Source: Alphaproteobacteria bacterium (GTDB taxonomy: Bacteria > Pseudomonadota > Alphaproteobacteria > Micavibrionales > Micavibrionaceae). From it: 51,517 nucleotides of DNA. The stretch covers positions 1-51,517 of the forward strand of contig JAGRIJ010000035.1 in the NCBI GenBank assembly GCA_020443295.1, given 5' to 3'. How positions within the stretch are numbered: the stretch's first letter is position 1; each line of letters begins with the position of its first letter. Shown piece after piece: positions 8,338 through 20,446 of this stretch. The notes beneath the pieces are model-generated. The model was not told where the DNA came from. It saw only the letters and a program-made list of their open reading frames with translations, and made no database searches. The position numbers were made by a program, and so were the translations under genes.

Positions 8338-8961
8338 TTATATTTCCTTATGTTGTTCGGGGGCTTTTTCCAGAACCTTGCCCAAAGCGCGGCGCCACAT
8401 CTCTTCACCGCTTTCCGGTGAATTAAGAAGATCGGCGTCATAGGGGATCAGACCCCATGATCCTCTCAGAATTTCGCCCTCAAGCTGTGCCATATTCCAT
8501 CCTGCAAAACCCAGGTAGATCCTGAAATGACTTTTCTTTTCGTCACTATTGAGGACTTGTTGCCATTCTTCAGGATAATTTTTTATATACTGCGTCAGAG
8601 TCATCATTTTTAATTTTTCATTCTTTTCTTGCATATCCGGCACCAGGACAAACTGCGCCCACGGATACATGACGGGGCCTCCCTTCAACCATTTAAAGCC
8701 CTTAGGAAGATTGCTCAGCTTATTCAACTCCTCCTCGGGTATCGGCTGGTTGAGTATTATTCCCTGCGCTCCCCATCCATTGTGCTCTCCGATAAAGATC
8801 ACTGTTCGCGCAAAATACGGATCACGCTCAATTTTACTCAGGGCGACGAGTATCTTGCCGTTATAGCGCGTATATATGCTCATCAGGCTGGGAAACGCGA
8901 TGAGAAGTGCGGCACCGAGCAAGTACCAACGCGCTACGTGTGGTGTGAGTTTCAGGGGCAT
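8338..8961 (-). CDS. YqgE/AlgH family protein with N-terminal membrane segment
   Basis: 207 residues. The body is the UPF0301/AlgH family: DPYFARTVIFIGEHN (residues 48-61), GIILNQPI (67-74), GGPV, and a C-terminal region with GFAGWNMAQLEGEI that matches the family's GYAGWGxGQLExEI. The biochemical function of the family is not established. What differs is the front: usual members begin almost directly with the first beta strand, whereas here about 35 extra residues include a hydrophobic stretch (WYLLGAALLIAFPSLMSIY, about 12-30) that looks like a membrane anchor or uncleaved signal. It lies between eno and ftsB on the same strand. The family call is firm; membrane attachment is inferred. Confidence 0.88.
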   Translation of the reverse strand: MPLKLTPHVARWYLLGAALLIAFPSLMSIYTRYNGKILVALSKIERDPYFARTVIFIGEHNGWGAQGIILNQPIPEEELNKLSNLPKGFKWLKGGPVMYPWAQFVLVPDMQEKNEKLKMMTLTQYIKNYPEEWQQVLNSDEKKSHFRIYLGFAGWNMAQLEGEILRGSWGLIPYDADLLNSPESGEEMWRRALGKVLEKAPEQHKEI

Positions 8962-9017
8962 GGCGGCAGTATACAGCCCAGCCCTGCTCTTTCCAATGAA
9001 ATGAGTCTTATTCTCGA

Positions 9018-10334
<1,317 letters not shown>

Positions 10335-10336
10335 TT

Positions 10337-10356
10337 AACCTGTCTGGGAACAGGTT
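10337..10356. terminator. Inverted repeat upstream of eno
   Basis: AACCTGT (10337-10343), a 6-base loop, then ACAGGTT (10350-10356): a perfect 7-bp stem. It lies 42 bases upstream of the eno ATG and 51 past the stop of the preceding gene. No U-rich tail follows on the minus strand, so it may be an mRNA 5'-end structure or protein site rather than a terminator. Confidence 0.4.
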
Positions 10357-10406
10357 TTAACTCAAATCCTGAAAAGTTAAAGTGAAAATTTTAGAGGGGG
10401 AAGAGG

Positions 10407-10769
10407 TTACGCCTGGGTATCCACTTCCTGCCCCCGCAGGGAGCTGCTGAGCTGGCTTTCGGGGATCGATGCTCTCAGGGCCAGGATTGCGGCCTGATTT
10501 CCTTCAACGGTTCCGTCCGTTCCGCCTGTCAAAGAGAAAAGCTGGTTCACGTCGGCGGCGCGGGAAGAGATGAAGCTGCTATTTAAGGCCCTGGCGTTCG
10601 CGGATAAACCCACGCCGGAAACGCTGTTCAATTGTCTTCCTGCATCCAGAAGGCTCAGCGCCGAATTGCCGTTAGAAGAACCGAAAAGGTTGGGAGTTGC
10701 AGATGTGGCTACGCCATTGAGCTGGGCAATGGCCTGAATGCGATATTGAGATGCTCCTGCAATCGTCAT
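10407..10769 (-). CDS. Small Ser/Ala/Asn-rich protein of unknown function
   Basis: 120 residues, unusually rich in Ser, Ala, Asn, Gly and Leu, without a signal peptide, membrane segment or cysteine. The texture (SSNGNSALSLLDAGRQLNSVSG, ALNSSFISSRAADVNQLFSLTGG) recalls flagellin-like or hook-associated helices, but I cannot place it in a family and no flagellar gene is nearby. It is sandwiched between kdsA (33 bases upstream) and eno on the same strand. A 6-bp inverted repeat just before the ATG carries the AGGAC ribosome-binding sequence in its loop. Intact frame, start and signals make it a plausible gene; function unknown. Confidence 0.62.
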   Translation of the reverse strand: MTIAGASQYRIQAIAQLNGVATSATPNLFGSSNGNSALSLLDAGRQLNSVSGVGLSANARALNSSFISSRAADVNQLFSLTGGTDGTVEGNQAAILALRASIPESQLSSSLRGQEVDTQA

Positions 10770-10772
10770 CTT

Positions 10773-10789
10773 TTAAACGTCCTGTTTAA
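10773..10789 (-). promoter_or_regulatory. Hairpin presenting the ribosome-binding site of the small gene at 10407-10769
   Basis: On the minus strand TTAAAC, loop AGGAC, GTTTAA, then AAG and the ATG. The stem is a perfect but AT-rich 6 bp and the loop is the Shine-Dalgarno sequence itself. It could modulate translation, or be chance. Confidence 0.3.
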
Positions 10790-10801
10790 CCTTTTACCAT
10801 T

Positions 10802-11626
10802 CTACGCTGCTTTTGCGATTTTATCAAATTTTAACAGAGTCTTAAGGATTTCGGGCAACACGCTTAGCTTGACCATGTTTGGGCCGTCAGAGGGCGCTTT
10901 GTCGGGGTCCTGATGGGTTTCCATGAAGACCCCGGCCACGCCGACAGCAATCGCCGCGCGGGCCAACACAGGAACCATTTCCCGGTTCCCGCCCGATGAG
11001 GTACCCTGCCCGCCCGGTTGCTGGACCGAATGAGTGGCGTCATAAATCACCGGATAACCGGTTTTTGACATGATCGGGATGGCCCGCATATCGGAAACCA
11101 GCGTATTATAGCCAAAGCTGGCTCCCCTTTCGCAGAGAAGGATGTTTTCATTGCCGCTTTGGGAGACCTTGGCGGCCACGTTGATCATATCCCAAGGGGC
11201 CAGAAACTGGCCTTTCTTGATATTTACGGCTTTCCCGGTTTTGGCCGCAGCGACCAGAAGGTCCGTCTGGCGGCAAAGGAAGGCGGGTATCTGAAGCACA
11301 TCGACGATTTCCGCCACCTCGTTGCATTGTCCGGGCTGGTGAACGTCCGTCAGGACAGGAACGCCGAAGGCCTTGCGCACATCGGAGAGGACCTCCAGCC
11401 CCTTGTCCATTCCCAAGCCCCTTATGCCAAAAAGCGATGTCCTGTTCGCCTTGTCAAAGGAGGTCTTGTAGATCAGGGGGATTCCCAGTTGTTGAGTGAG
11501 TTCCTTGAGCGCCCCGCACATATGAAAGGCATGATCCCGGCTTTCCAAAGCGCAGGGGCCGGCGATCAGCGTAAAGGGCTTGTCGTTGCCGATTTGAATC
11601 TGACCTACTTGTACGATTTTGCTCAT
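10802..11626 (-). CDS. kdsA: 3-deoxy-D-manno-octulosonate 8-phosphate synthase
   Basis: Condenses arabinose 5-phosphate with phosphoenolpyruvate to give Kdo-8-phosphate for the LPS inner core. 274 residues from the ATG at 11626 ([18 protein letters not shown]), the family length. A longer frame opening at TTG 11665 was rejected because its extra 13 residues are unconserved. Visible motifs: [14 protein letters not shown] at the start of the barrel, [37 protein letters not shown] and [11 protein letters not shown]. The enolase gene two places downstream makes its co-substrate, and pyrG upstream makes the CTP used to activate Kdo, so the cluster is metabolically coherent. Secure. Confidence 0.97.
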   Translation of the reverse strand: MSKIVQVGQIQIGNDKPFTLIAGPCALESRDHAFHMCGALKELTQQLGIPLIYKTSFDKANRTSLFGIRGLGMDKGLEVLSDVRKAFGVPVLTDVHQPGQCNEVAEIVDVLQIPAFLCRQTDLLVAAAKTGKAVNIKKGQFLAPWDMINVAAKVSQSGNENILLCERGASFGYNTLVSDMRAIPIMSKTGYPVIYDATHSVQQPGGQGTSSGGNREMVPVLARAAIAVGVAGVFMETHQDPDKAPSDGPNMVKLSVLPEILKTLLKFDKIAKAA

Positions 11627-11687
11627 GATGTTTTTTACCGTATTTTTAGAGACCGGTTGAATCAAGATTTTTCTAACCGGGCCTTCT

Positions 11688-12197
11688 TTAGTGTGTGAAG
11701 CGCTTTAACAGGGATTTTAATTCTGTAAAAAAGCTAGTTCGGCTCTTATATTCAAGCGCATCAAGATCCCCGTCAAAATCCCTGAGATGGACTTCGAGAT
11801 TGCTCAGCCATTCATGAAAATTAGGAGGCAGGCTTTGTGCCTCCAGAACCAGATTTTTGAGCAATGCCTGCTCCAGACGGGAGTACTGGTGATCTGCGGC
11901 AATCCGGTCCTGAAGCCAAATCCAGCTTTCAATGTCGAGATGGCCGGGATCCTCCGTCGTATTCAGCAGATATGAGGTCAGCGCCTGAACAAAACATTCC
12001 TCGAAAGCATCGGTATCTTCCCAGTCCTTAGCCTGCTCGGCCAGTTCAAACAAAAGAGACGCTTCAGCAGGGCTTACTTTCCGGTCGATCAGGATTGATT
12101 GCTTTAAAGAGTGTATTTCAGACGGGTCCAAAGCCTGGTCTTCTTTGGCTTTGGTAATCAGCGCTCTTAATGCGGCGACGTTTTTCTCTTCAGACAT
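11688..12197 (-). CDS. TerB-like all-helical protein, function unknown
   Basis: 169 residues, predicted almost wholly alpha-helical, acidic, no signal or membrane segment. The pattern of short helices around D-x-x-V-S-x-x-E-A-x-x-L-F ([16 protein letters not shown]), a W-D/F-x-E-x-F-V-Q-A-L-x-x-Y-L-L segment, and a second [15 protein letters not shown] half resembles the TerB-like (tellurite-resistance B related) fold common as stand-alone proteins in alphaproteobacteria. No catalytic residues are evident. It lies 17 bases downstream of pyrG and 61 upstream of the kdsA ATG on the same strand. The family link is by eye and moderate; the gene itself looks real. Confidence 0.75.
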   Translation of the reverse strand: MSEEKNVAALRALITKAKEDQALDPSEIHSLKQSILIDRKVSPAEASLLFELAEQAKDWEDTDAFEECFVQALTSYLLNTTEDPGHLDIESWIWLQDRIAADHQYSRLEQALLKNLVLEAQSLPPNFHEWLSNLEVHLRDFDGDLDALEYKSRTSFFTELKSLLKRFTH

Positions 12198-12214
12198 TTT
12201 TTCTTTCTATGCGT

Positions 12215-14480
<2,266 letters not shown>

Positions 14481-14534
14481 GATTTTCTTTCTTTAAAACA
14501 ATTAGTTGAACGGTCGATGGCCGTTCCTTTTTTT

Positions 14535-15302
14535 CTAGCTGTCTCGCACGGCCCTACCAATAGCAAGAAACTGCTCGGCCTTCAAGCTGGCACCGCCAAT
14601 CAATCCGCCATCAACATTCGGTGTCGCCAGCAGCTCTGCCGCATTTTCGGGCTTCATGGAGCCCCCGTACAAAATTCTTGGCGTTTGGGAGGATCCAGAC
14701 CGACCTGAAAGTTTTTCACGGATCAGGGCGTGCATGGCCGCCACATCTTCAGCTTTTGCGGTTTTACCCGTTCCAATCGCCCATACCGGTTCATAGGCGA
14801 TGACCGTATTCACAGCATTTGAACTTTCCGGAAGGCTGGCAAGAAGCTGGCGGCTGACAATGTCCCTCTCCTGCCCTTGTTCCCTCTCCTGATCCGTTTC
14901 CCCGATGCAAATCACCGCGGTTAACCCCGCATTGTGCGCTGCAGCGGCTTTCGCTTTTACAATCGCATCGGTTTCACCGTGCCCTTGCCGGCGCTCTGAA
15001 TGGCCGACAATAACGTAAGTGCAGCCGTAATCCGCCAACATGGCGGCGGATATTTCACCGGTATGAGCCCCGTCAGTTTCATGCTGCGAGCAATCCTGCG
15101 CCCCCAGGGCCATTTTCATCTCTGATGACTTGATTACCTGATTGATCGGAGGAAGATGCACACAGGGCGGGAAAACAACAAAGTCGCAGACTTTACTGAG
15201 AGGAAGTTCGTCGTCGAGTCCTTTGAGGATATCTAAGGCCAGCGCGGACGCCTTTTGCGCATTAAGGTTCATTTTCCAATTGCCGGCAATCAGCTTCTTC
15301 AT
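14535..15302 (-). CDS. tpiA: Triosephosphate isomerase
   Basis: Interconverts dihydroxyacetone phosphate and glyceraldehyde 3-phosphate. 255 residues, standard length. The catalytic set is complete: Lys10 in GNWKMN, His101 in VGHSERR, and Glu171 in AYEPVWAIGTGK; the phosphate-binding GGS is in LYGGSMKPEN and GLIGGASL. The ATG at 15302 follows AAGGAGA at ideal spacing. It is the first gene of the minus-strand run towards lipA and is divergent from ppiD, with 139 bases between them holding both promoters. Secure. Confidence 0.98.
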   Translation of the reverse strand: MKKLIAGNWKMNLNAQKASALALDILKGLDDELPLSKVCDFVVFPPCVHLPPINQVIKSSEMKMALGAQDCSQHETDGAHTGEISAAMLADYGCTYVIVGHSERRQGHGETDAIVKAKAAAAHNAGLTAVICIGETDQEREQGQERDIVSRQLLASLPESSNAVNTVIAYEPVWAIGTGKTAKAEDVAAMHALIREKLSGRSGSSQTPRILYGGSMKPENAAELLATPNVDGGLIGGASLKAEQFLAIGRAVRDS

Positions 15303-15366
15303 GGTGTCTCCTTAGCTAGTAGTTAACGGTCCGCGATTTATAAAGCAACCCTGATCCTCTCTCCCC

Positions 15367-15395
15367 TTGCTCCATGGCATTCCCCTGCTTATAGT
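15367..15395 (+). promoter_or_regulatory. Predicted promoter of ppiD-trpE
   Basis: TTGCTC (15367-15372), 17-base spacer, TATAGT (15390-15395; 5/6 to consensus), placed 46 bases before the ppiD ATG. The -35 is only 3/6, so support rests on the -10 and spacing. Confidence 0.45.
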
Positions 15396-15441
15396 GCGTT
15401 TTTGCAATAAATACTGAAAATAGTGCGGAGTTGTTTATCCG

Positions 15442-17388
15442 ATGGTCATGAAAGTTTTGCGCGAAGGCGCATTTGGCGGATTTTTGAAATATATTTTGAT
15501 GAGCCTTCTGGCCATGTCCGTGCTTGGGCTGGTTTTTATGGACGTCCGGGGAGTTTTAACCGGCCATACGGTTGGCAGCACGGATGTTGCCCGGGTGGGG
15601 CATTATCGAATTGGCATACGGGAGTTCGACAAGCTGGCCCGGCTTAGCCTCGGGCGGTATCATATGACGCCGCAGGATGCTTATGCCAAGGACCGGTCGA
15701 TGCTTATGAATATCCTGAACGGCGAAGTCAGGTCTTATCAGGTTTTACTGGAGTCAGAAGACCTCGGTATCAATATTCCCCAGAAAAAACTGCAAGAGCA
15801 ATTGATCGTCAAAATCAAACCCTCGCAGGAAGAAGGCGAGACGCTTCAGCAGACTCTTGACCGGATTCTTCAGTCTCAAGGCATTTCAGAATCCAATTTT
15901 CTTAAAAGTTATAACCGGGAAGTGGTCGGCGACGTTATGATCGGCGCCCTGCAATCCGGGTTTGAAAATGTTTCGAAAGATCTGGCTGAGGATTTATTCA
16001 GGCTTCAGAATCACTCGAGGGATATCGAGCTTATTTCCTTTCATGAGGCGGACATTAAGGATTTTGAAAGTCCCGATGAGGAAAAGCTCAAGAAACTTTA
16101 TGAAACCTATAAGAACAGCCAATTCAAGATCGCGGAGAGACGGGTTTTTGAGATCGCTTATATCGATGACAAAAAGCTCAGGGAGAGCCTCGATATTTCC
16201 GAAGATACGATCAGAAAATTTTATGACGATCATTTGGATGAATTTGAAATTCCTGAGCAACGCGTTCTTGAGCAAATTGTGGTTCCTACAGAAGAACTGG
16301 CCAATAAAATTCTGGATATGGTTAAAAACGAAAAGGCCGGACTTTCGGAGGCGAAGTCAAAGGTTTCTCCGAAGGAAGGAACCTATATTCCTTCATCTCC
16401 CCTCAGCGAAGATATGCTGCTGCCCGATCTCAAGGATACAATTATGAATGCGAAGATCGGCGATACCGTAGGGCCGGTGAAAACCATCATCGGGTTTCAT
16501 TTGATGACAATCAAGGATGTCATTCCTCCGCACACCAGAAGTTATGAAGAGTCTCGGGACGCTATCAAAAAAGAGCTTGAAGACGCCGAGCTGGCCGACA
16601 GTCTTTATGAGCGCTCAGATGAGCTTAACGATCTTCTTTCCGGGGGAAACAGCTTTGAAGAAGCCTCCAAAACCGTGCCTTTGACGATTACGGTTCTTCC
16701 TGCCTTTACATCCGCGGGTTTTGATGAAAACGGAAAGGACATGTTCGAGGAGAGCGATGAGCAAGGAAAAGCCGATAAGGATACGATCCTGCAGGAGGGG
16801 TTTGCACTGCAGCCCGATGAAACGTCGCGTGTCTTTGAGATGCCGAGCGGGCGTTTTGCTGCCATCAGGGTTCAGGATATTCTGCCTGAAAGCTATCATC
16901 CGTTTGAGGATGTGAAAGAAAAGCTGGCCAAGCAGTTTGTCGAAGATCAGCAGCGTTCTAAAAACTTTGAAAAGATCTTTAATTTTTACAAGGAGATCCG
17001 AGCCGGTGAAAAGACGTTTGAAGATGTCGCCAAGGAAGCAAAAATAAAGGTTGAAACTCTTAAAGATATCAAATTGAGCGGCCCCCTGCCCTCTCCCCTT
17101 ACAGATGCGCAGAGACCCGATATTTTTCAGGCAAAGATGGGGGATGTTCTGACGATGCCGTTTGACGGAGGCGCGTCGCTTGTTCTTGTAAAATCCGTTC
17201 ATATTCCCGATGTTACCGAGGAGTTCAAACCACAGATCGAAAAAATCCAAGAACGGGTCGGCGAAGAACTGCAAAGCGAAGTTTTTGCGTATTATGTGTA
17301 TCAAGTCGGGTTCCGGCATAGTGCCATCATAAACTATGATCTTATCAAGAGCGTTTATGCTACGGCTCCCTCCGGGGACGACCAGTAA
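15442..17388 (+). CDS. ppiD: PpiD/SurA-type membrane-anchored peptidyl-prolyl isomerase
   Basis: 648-residue periplasmic folding factor. A short cytoplasmic N-terminus is followed by one membrane helix (about 14-35, FLKYILMSLLAMSVLGLVFM), a long SurA-N-like chaperone region, and a parvulin-type rotamase segment at about 260-360. That segment includes EQRVLEQIVVPTEELANKIL, then IGDTVGPVKTIIGFHLMTI, the usual GxxxGPVxTxxGFHxxxV signature. A second, degenerate helical half continues to the C-terminus. PpiD proteins hold newly exported polypeptides near the Sec channel. The stop codon overlaps the trpE ATG (TAATG), so the two are translationally coupled; ppiD-trpE adjacency is a known alphaproteobacterial arrangement. 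Confidence 0.93.
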   Translation: MVMKVLREGAFGGFLKYILMSLLAMSVLGLVFMDVRGVLTGHTVGSTDVARVGHYRIGIREFDKLARLSLGRYHMTPQDAYAKDRSMLMNILNGEVRSYQVLLESEDLGINIPQKKLQEQLIVKIKPSQEEGETLQQTLDRILQSQGISESNFLKSYNREVVGDVMIGALQSGFENVSKDLAEDLFRLQNHSRDIELISFHEADIKDFESPDEEKLKKLYETYKNSQFKIAERRVFEIAYIDDKKLRESLDISEDTIRKFYDDHLDEFEIPEQRVLEQIVVPTEELANKILDMVKNEKAGLSEAKSKVSPKEGTYIPSSPLSEDMLLPDLKDTIMNAKIGDTVGPVKTIIGFHLMTIKDVIPPHTRSYEESRDAIKKELEDAELADSLYERSDELNDLLSGGNSFEEASKTVPLTITVLPAFTSAGFDENGKDMFEESDEQGKADKDTILQEGFALQPDETSRVFEMPSGRFAAIRVQDILPESYHPFEDVKEKLAKQFVEDQQRSKNFEKIFNFYKEIRAGEKTFEDVAKEAKIKVETLKDIKLSGPLPSPLTDAQRPDIFQAKMGDVLTMPFDGGASLVLVKSVHIPDVTEEFKPQIEKIQERVGEELQSEVFAYYVYQVGFRHSAIINYDLIKSVYATAPSGDDQ

Positions 17389-18902
17389 TGCCCTCCTTGC
17401 CAGAGTTTTCAGATGCCCGCACCTTTTCTGAAACTTTTCTTTCCGGAAAGCCGCAGGTTTTATCTCTCTGGATCTCTTCCGACCTTGAGACTCCGGTTTC
17501 GGCTTATCTAAAACTATGTGGACATGGCTCGTATTCTTTTCTTTTTGAGTCTGTCGAGGGCGGTGAGACGCTCGGCCGCTATTCAATTATCGGCACTCAG
17601 CCGGATTTATTGTGGAGATGTACCCGCGGGCATGTGGATATTCAAAAAGGAAACGGGGAGTGGACAAAAACAGCCGGTTCGGCACTTTCATCCCTGAGAC
17701 AAACCATTCATGAGAGCGTGATTCCCGATGTTTCACCTGAACTTCCACCCATGTGCGCGTTCGGGCTGTTCGGCTATATCGGCTATGACATGATCCGGCT
17801 GATCGAAAAGATACCGGATGAAAATCCGGACGAACTGGGCATTCCGGATAGCGTTCTAATGCGTCCTACAGTTCTGGCCATTTTCGATAACGTGAAGCAT
17901 AAAATCTGCCTGGTTACGGCTGTTTATGAACATGCTCAAAACTCCAAGCGAAAGGCCGAAGATGTCTACCAAGATTCTTGCAACACGCTGAGAGAGGTAT
18001 ACAAACGCCTGTCCACTCCTCTTGATCCTGCTCTTGTTACGCATAGCACAAAGCTTAAACCCCCTCTGGCGGTACAATCGAATTTTGAAGCCGAGGAATA
18101 CCGGGCTGCGGTCCGTGCCGCGATCGAATATATTTATGCCGGGGAGATTTTTCAGGTCGTTCCTTCGCAACGGTTTACGGTGCCTTTTGATCTGCCGGCT
18201 TTCGAGCTCTACAGAAGTTTGCGTAGCCTGAACCCCTCCCCTTTTCTTTTTCATCTTCAGCTTGACGATTTTGCACTGGTGGGTTCCAGTCCGGAAATTC
18301 TTGTCCGGGTCCGTGACGAGACCGTAACTATCCGGCCTATTGCAGGAACACGGAAGCGCGGGGCCACGCCTGAAGAAGATCAGGCGCTTGCAGAAGAACT
18401 GCTTGCCGATCCAAAAGAGCGCGCGGAACACCTGATGCTTCTGGACCTTGGCCGCAACGACGTCGGGCGGGTGGCCGAAATCGGGAGCGTCAAAGTAACC
18501 GAACAGTTTGCGATCGAGCTTTATTCGCATGTCATGCATATCGTTTCCAATGTTGAAGGAAAATTGCGGAGCGATCTGGATATCGTCGATGCTTTATTTG
18601 CAGGGTTTCCAGCCGGTACCGTCAGCGGGGCGCCTAAAATCCGGGCTATGGAAATCATTGACGAACTGGAGCGGACACGGCGTATTTTTTATGCGGGAGG
18701 GGTTGGATATTTTTCCGGCAAGACGCTTGATACCTGTATTGCCCTGCGCACCGCTCTGGTTAAAAACGGGAATGTTTATGTGCAGGCCGGGGGCGGGGTT
18801 GTAGCCGACAGCGATCCGGAAGCCGAAAACCAGGAATGCCATAATAAAGCGCGCGCACTCATTCATGCCGCGGAGATTGCCATTCAGAAATTCAGGGAAT
18901 GA
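17388..18902 (+). CDS. trpE: Anthranilate synthase component I
   Basis: Chorismate-utilising large subunit making anthranilate, first step of tryptophan synthesis. 504 residues, family length. The N-terminal feedback-binding element is present as FLFESVEGGETLGRYSIIG, and the C-terminal catalytic domain has PSPFLFHLQLDDFALVGSSPE, RPIAGTRKRG, DLGRNDVGRV, HVMHIVSNVEG and AGFPAGTVSGAPKIRAMEII. It is separated from its glutaminase partner trpG by an opposite-strand gene, so the two subunits are not in one transcript, unlike most relatives. Its last 11 bases overlap the end of that convergent gene. No attenuator-like leader is possible because it overlaps ppiD. Secure. Confidence 0.98.
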   Translation: MPSLPEFSDARTFSETFLSGKPQVLSLWISSDLETPVSAYLKLCGHGSYSFLFESVEGGETLGRYSIIGTQPDLLWRCTRGHVDIQKGNGEWTKTAGSALSSLRQTIHESVIPDVSPELPPMCAFGLFGYIGYDMIRLIEKIPDENPDELGIPDSVLMRPTVLAIFDNVKHKICLVTAVYEHAQNSKRKAEDVYQDSCNTLREVYKRLSTPLDPALVTHSTKLKPPLAVQSNFEAEEYRAAVRAAIEYIYAGEIFQVVPSQRFTVPFDLPAFELYRSLRSLNPSPFLFHLQLDDFALVGSSPEILVRVRDETVTIRPIAGTRKRGATPEEDQALAEELLADPKERAEHLMLLDLGRNDVGRVAEIGSVKVTEQFAIELYSHVMHIVSNVEGKLRSDLDIVDALFAGFPAGTVSGAPKIRAMEIIDELERTRRIFYAGGVGYFSGKTLDTCIALRTALVKNGNVYVQAGGGVVADSDPEAENQECHNKARALIHAAEIAIQKFRE

Positions 18903-20409
18903 TGATTGAGCCGTCTTCCCTGACAATAAACGCGGGTTTTGAGGTGATGGCCTGCGGTTTTGGATTTTCTTCTTGTTCAGTCTTAAGGTTATCGTTGGCC
19001 GCTTCACTGCTCTTCTGAGGGAAATCCTGCATTTCCTGCTCGGCTTCGTGCGCGACCCTGATCGCTCCTGACCCGTAGTGTACGACCGCACTTGCCGGGC
19101 GAAGGGTTAACCCTTTTTCCTTCAGGGTCGGCAGCCATTCTCTTAAAGCCCGAATTGTAATCTCATGAGGGTGACCGATAGCAATGGCATATCCCTTTTG
19201 TCTGGCTGTTGTTTCGACCTTGTGCAAAGCGTCCTTTACAAACGCATCAGAAATTACATGATCGAGGAAGATATCCCGTTCGGCATATCTCAGGCCCATT
19301 TCACTGGCCACTTCTGCGGCAATAGAAGAGCCAATGGTTTTTGAATCAATAAAAAACAGGCCGCGCCGATGCAGCTCCTCCATGACGATTTTCATGGCCT
19401 TGCGGTTTTGGGTCAGCTTGCTGCCCATGTGATTGTTTACGCCTACATACCCGCTGAATTGTTCCAGATTATAGCGCAGAAGCTCGTGGAATTTTTCTTC
19501 GCTCTGGTCCCCTTTAAGCAGGGTTGGTCCGCCGTCAATCGCGCTGTTTTCCGGTTCCATCGGCATATGAACCATCAGTTCATGCCCGTGTTTTTTTGCG
19601 TATGCCGTGCGGGCAGGAAGCCCCTGAGCATAAGGCAGATAGGAAAGCGTCAAAGGACCGGGAAGATCTTCAACTTCACGGCTGTGCGCACTCAATCCCA
19701 TATCATCAATGATGATGACGACCGTGCCTTTTGCAATGGGTGTTGGGGCACGAATAAGGTCTTTTGATGCTGCGGGCGGAGGGCCAATCTCTTTCGTGTG
19801 GACGTTAGCAAGTTTGATTATTTGCGTACTCTCTTTTTCCGCTTTTGAGGCTTTTTCCTGTTCAGCAGGAGGGGCATCCGGAGCCTGTATTTCTTCTTTT
19901 ATGTCTTCATCTACCAGGGGTTTGACTTCGGTTTTAAAATACGGATCACTGGATGGCTTCTCTTGCTGTTCTTCGTTTCCTGCAGCCGGAGAGAGGTTCG
20001 CATCGTTTATTTCATCAGCGTTGTAATAGAACTCTTCATAAGGCAGAGCCGCTAAGGAAGGGTCGGCCGTGCTTTTTTGTTCAGCTTCCTGCCGACCTTG
20101 CAGGTTCATCTGTTTCATAAATTGTTGGGAGCTTTCCCTGGGTACGGGTTTTAGAACCCCCTCATCGAGATATTTTCTGTTCTGTTCCTTGAGCTGAGCC
20201 ACTTGTTCGGTTGACAGCAGTTTCTTGTTCGGGACGGGCCATATCATGCTTTTGCCATCGAGAACAAAAAGATCGACAATCAGCATCAGGCAGGCGCCGA
20301 TCAGGATAATAGCCAAGGTTTTGGAAGGATCGCCTTGCGGTTTTACATACTTCATGGGGGGAGGATACTTCCAATTCCGGCTTCCGTAAATGCCGGAGTT
20401 GCTTATCAT
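18892..20409 (-). CDS. Divergent polysaccharide deacetylase (YibQ/DUF610) with membrane anchor
   Basis: About 505 residues from the ATG at 20409, which has a GGGGGAAA sequence upstream; an ATG at 20355 is a possible shorter start, and a GTG at 20457 was rejected because it would overlap trpG. Layout: short N-terminus, one membrane helix (TLAIILIGACLMLIVDLFVL), a long Glu/Lys/Pro/Ala-rich periplasmic linker of roughly 180 residues, then the divergent polysaccharide deacetylase fold with VVIIIDDMGLS, ELMVHMPMEP, VGVNNHMGSKLT, FIDSKTIGSS and AIGHPH. The paired Asp and His residues are those expected for a metal site. The family is often linked to peptidoglycan/division factors such as EnvC, but substrates are unproven. 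It interrupts the trp genes. Confidence 0.9.
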   Translation of the reverse strand: MISNSGIYGSRNWKYPPPMKYVKPQGDPSKTLAIILIGACLMLIVDLFVLDGKSMIWPVPNKKLLSTEQVAQLKEQNRKYLDEGVLKPVPRESSQQFMKQMNLQGRQEAEQKSTADPSLAALPYEEFYYNADEINDANLSPAAGNEEQQEKPSSDPYFKTEVKPLVDEDIKEEIQAPDAPPAEQEKASKAEKESTQIIKLANVHTKEIGPPPAASKDLIRAPTPIAKGTVVIIIDDMGLSAHSREVEDLPGPLTLSYLPYAQGLPARTAYAKKHGHELMVHMPMEPENSAIDGGPTLLKGDQSEEKFHELLRYNLEQFSGYVGVNNHMGSKLTQNRKAMKIVMEELHRRGLFFIDSKTIGSSIAAEVASEMGLRYAERDIFLDHVISDAFVKDALHKVETTARQKGYAIAIGHPHEITIRALREWLPTLKEKGLTLRPASAVVHYGSGAIRVAHEAEQEMQDFPQKSSEAANDNLKTEQEENPKPQAITSKPAFIVREDGSIIIP

Positions 20410-20446
20410 TCTTGCTTTTTCCCCCGTGGAAAGCCATAAACGATGA

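Noticed and set aside
16615..17586. Minus-strand ORF of 323 codons
   Set aside because: Lies wholly antisense to ppiD and the start of trpE; no family motif and shadow-like composition.
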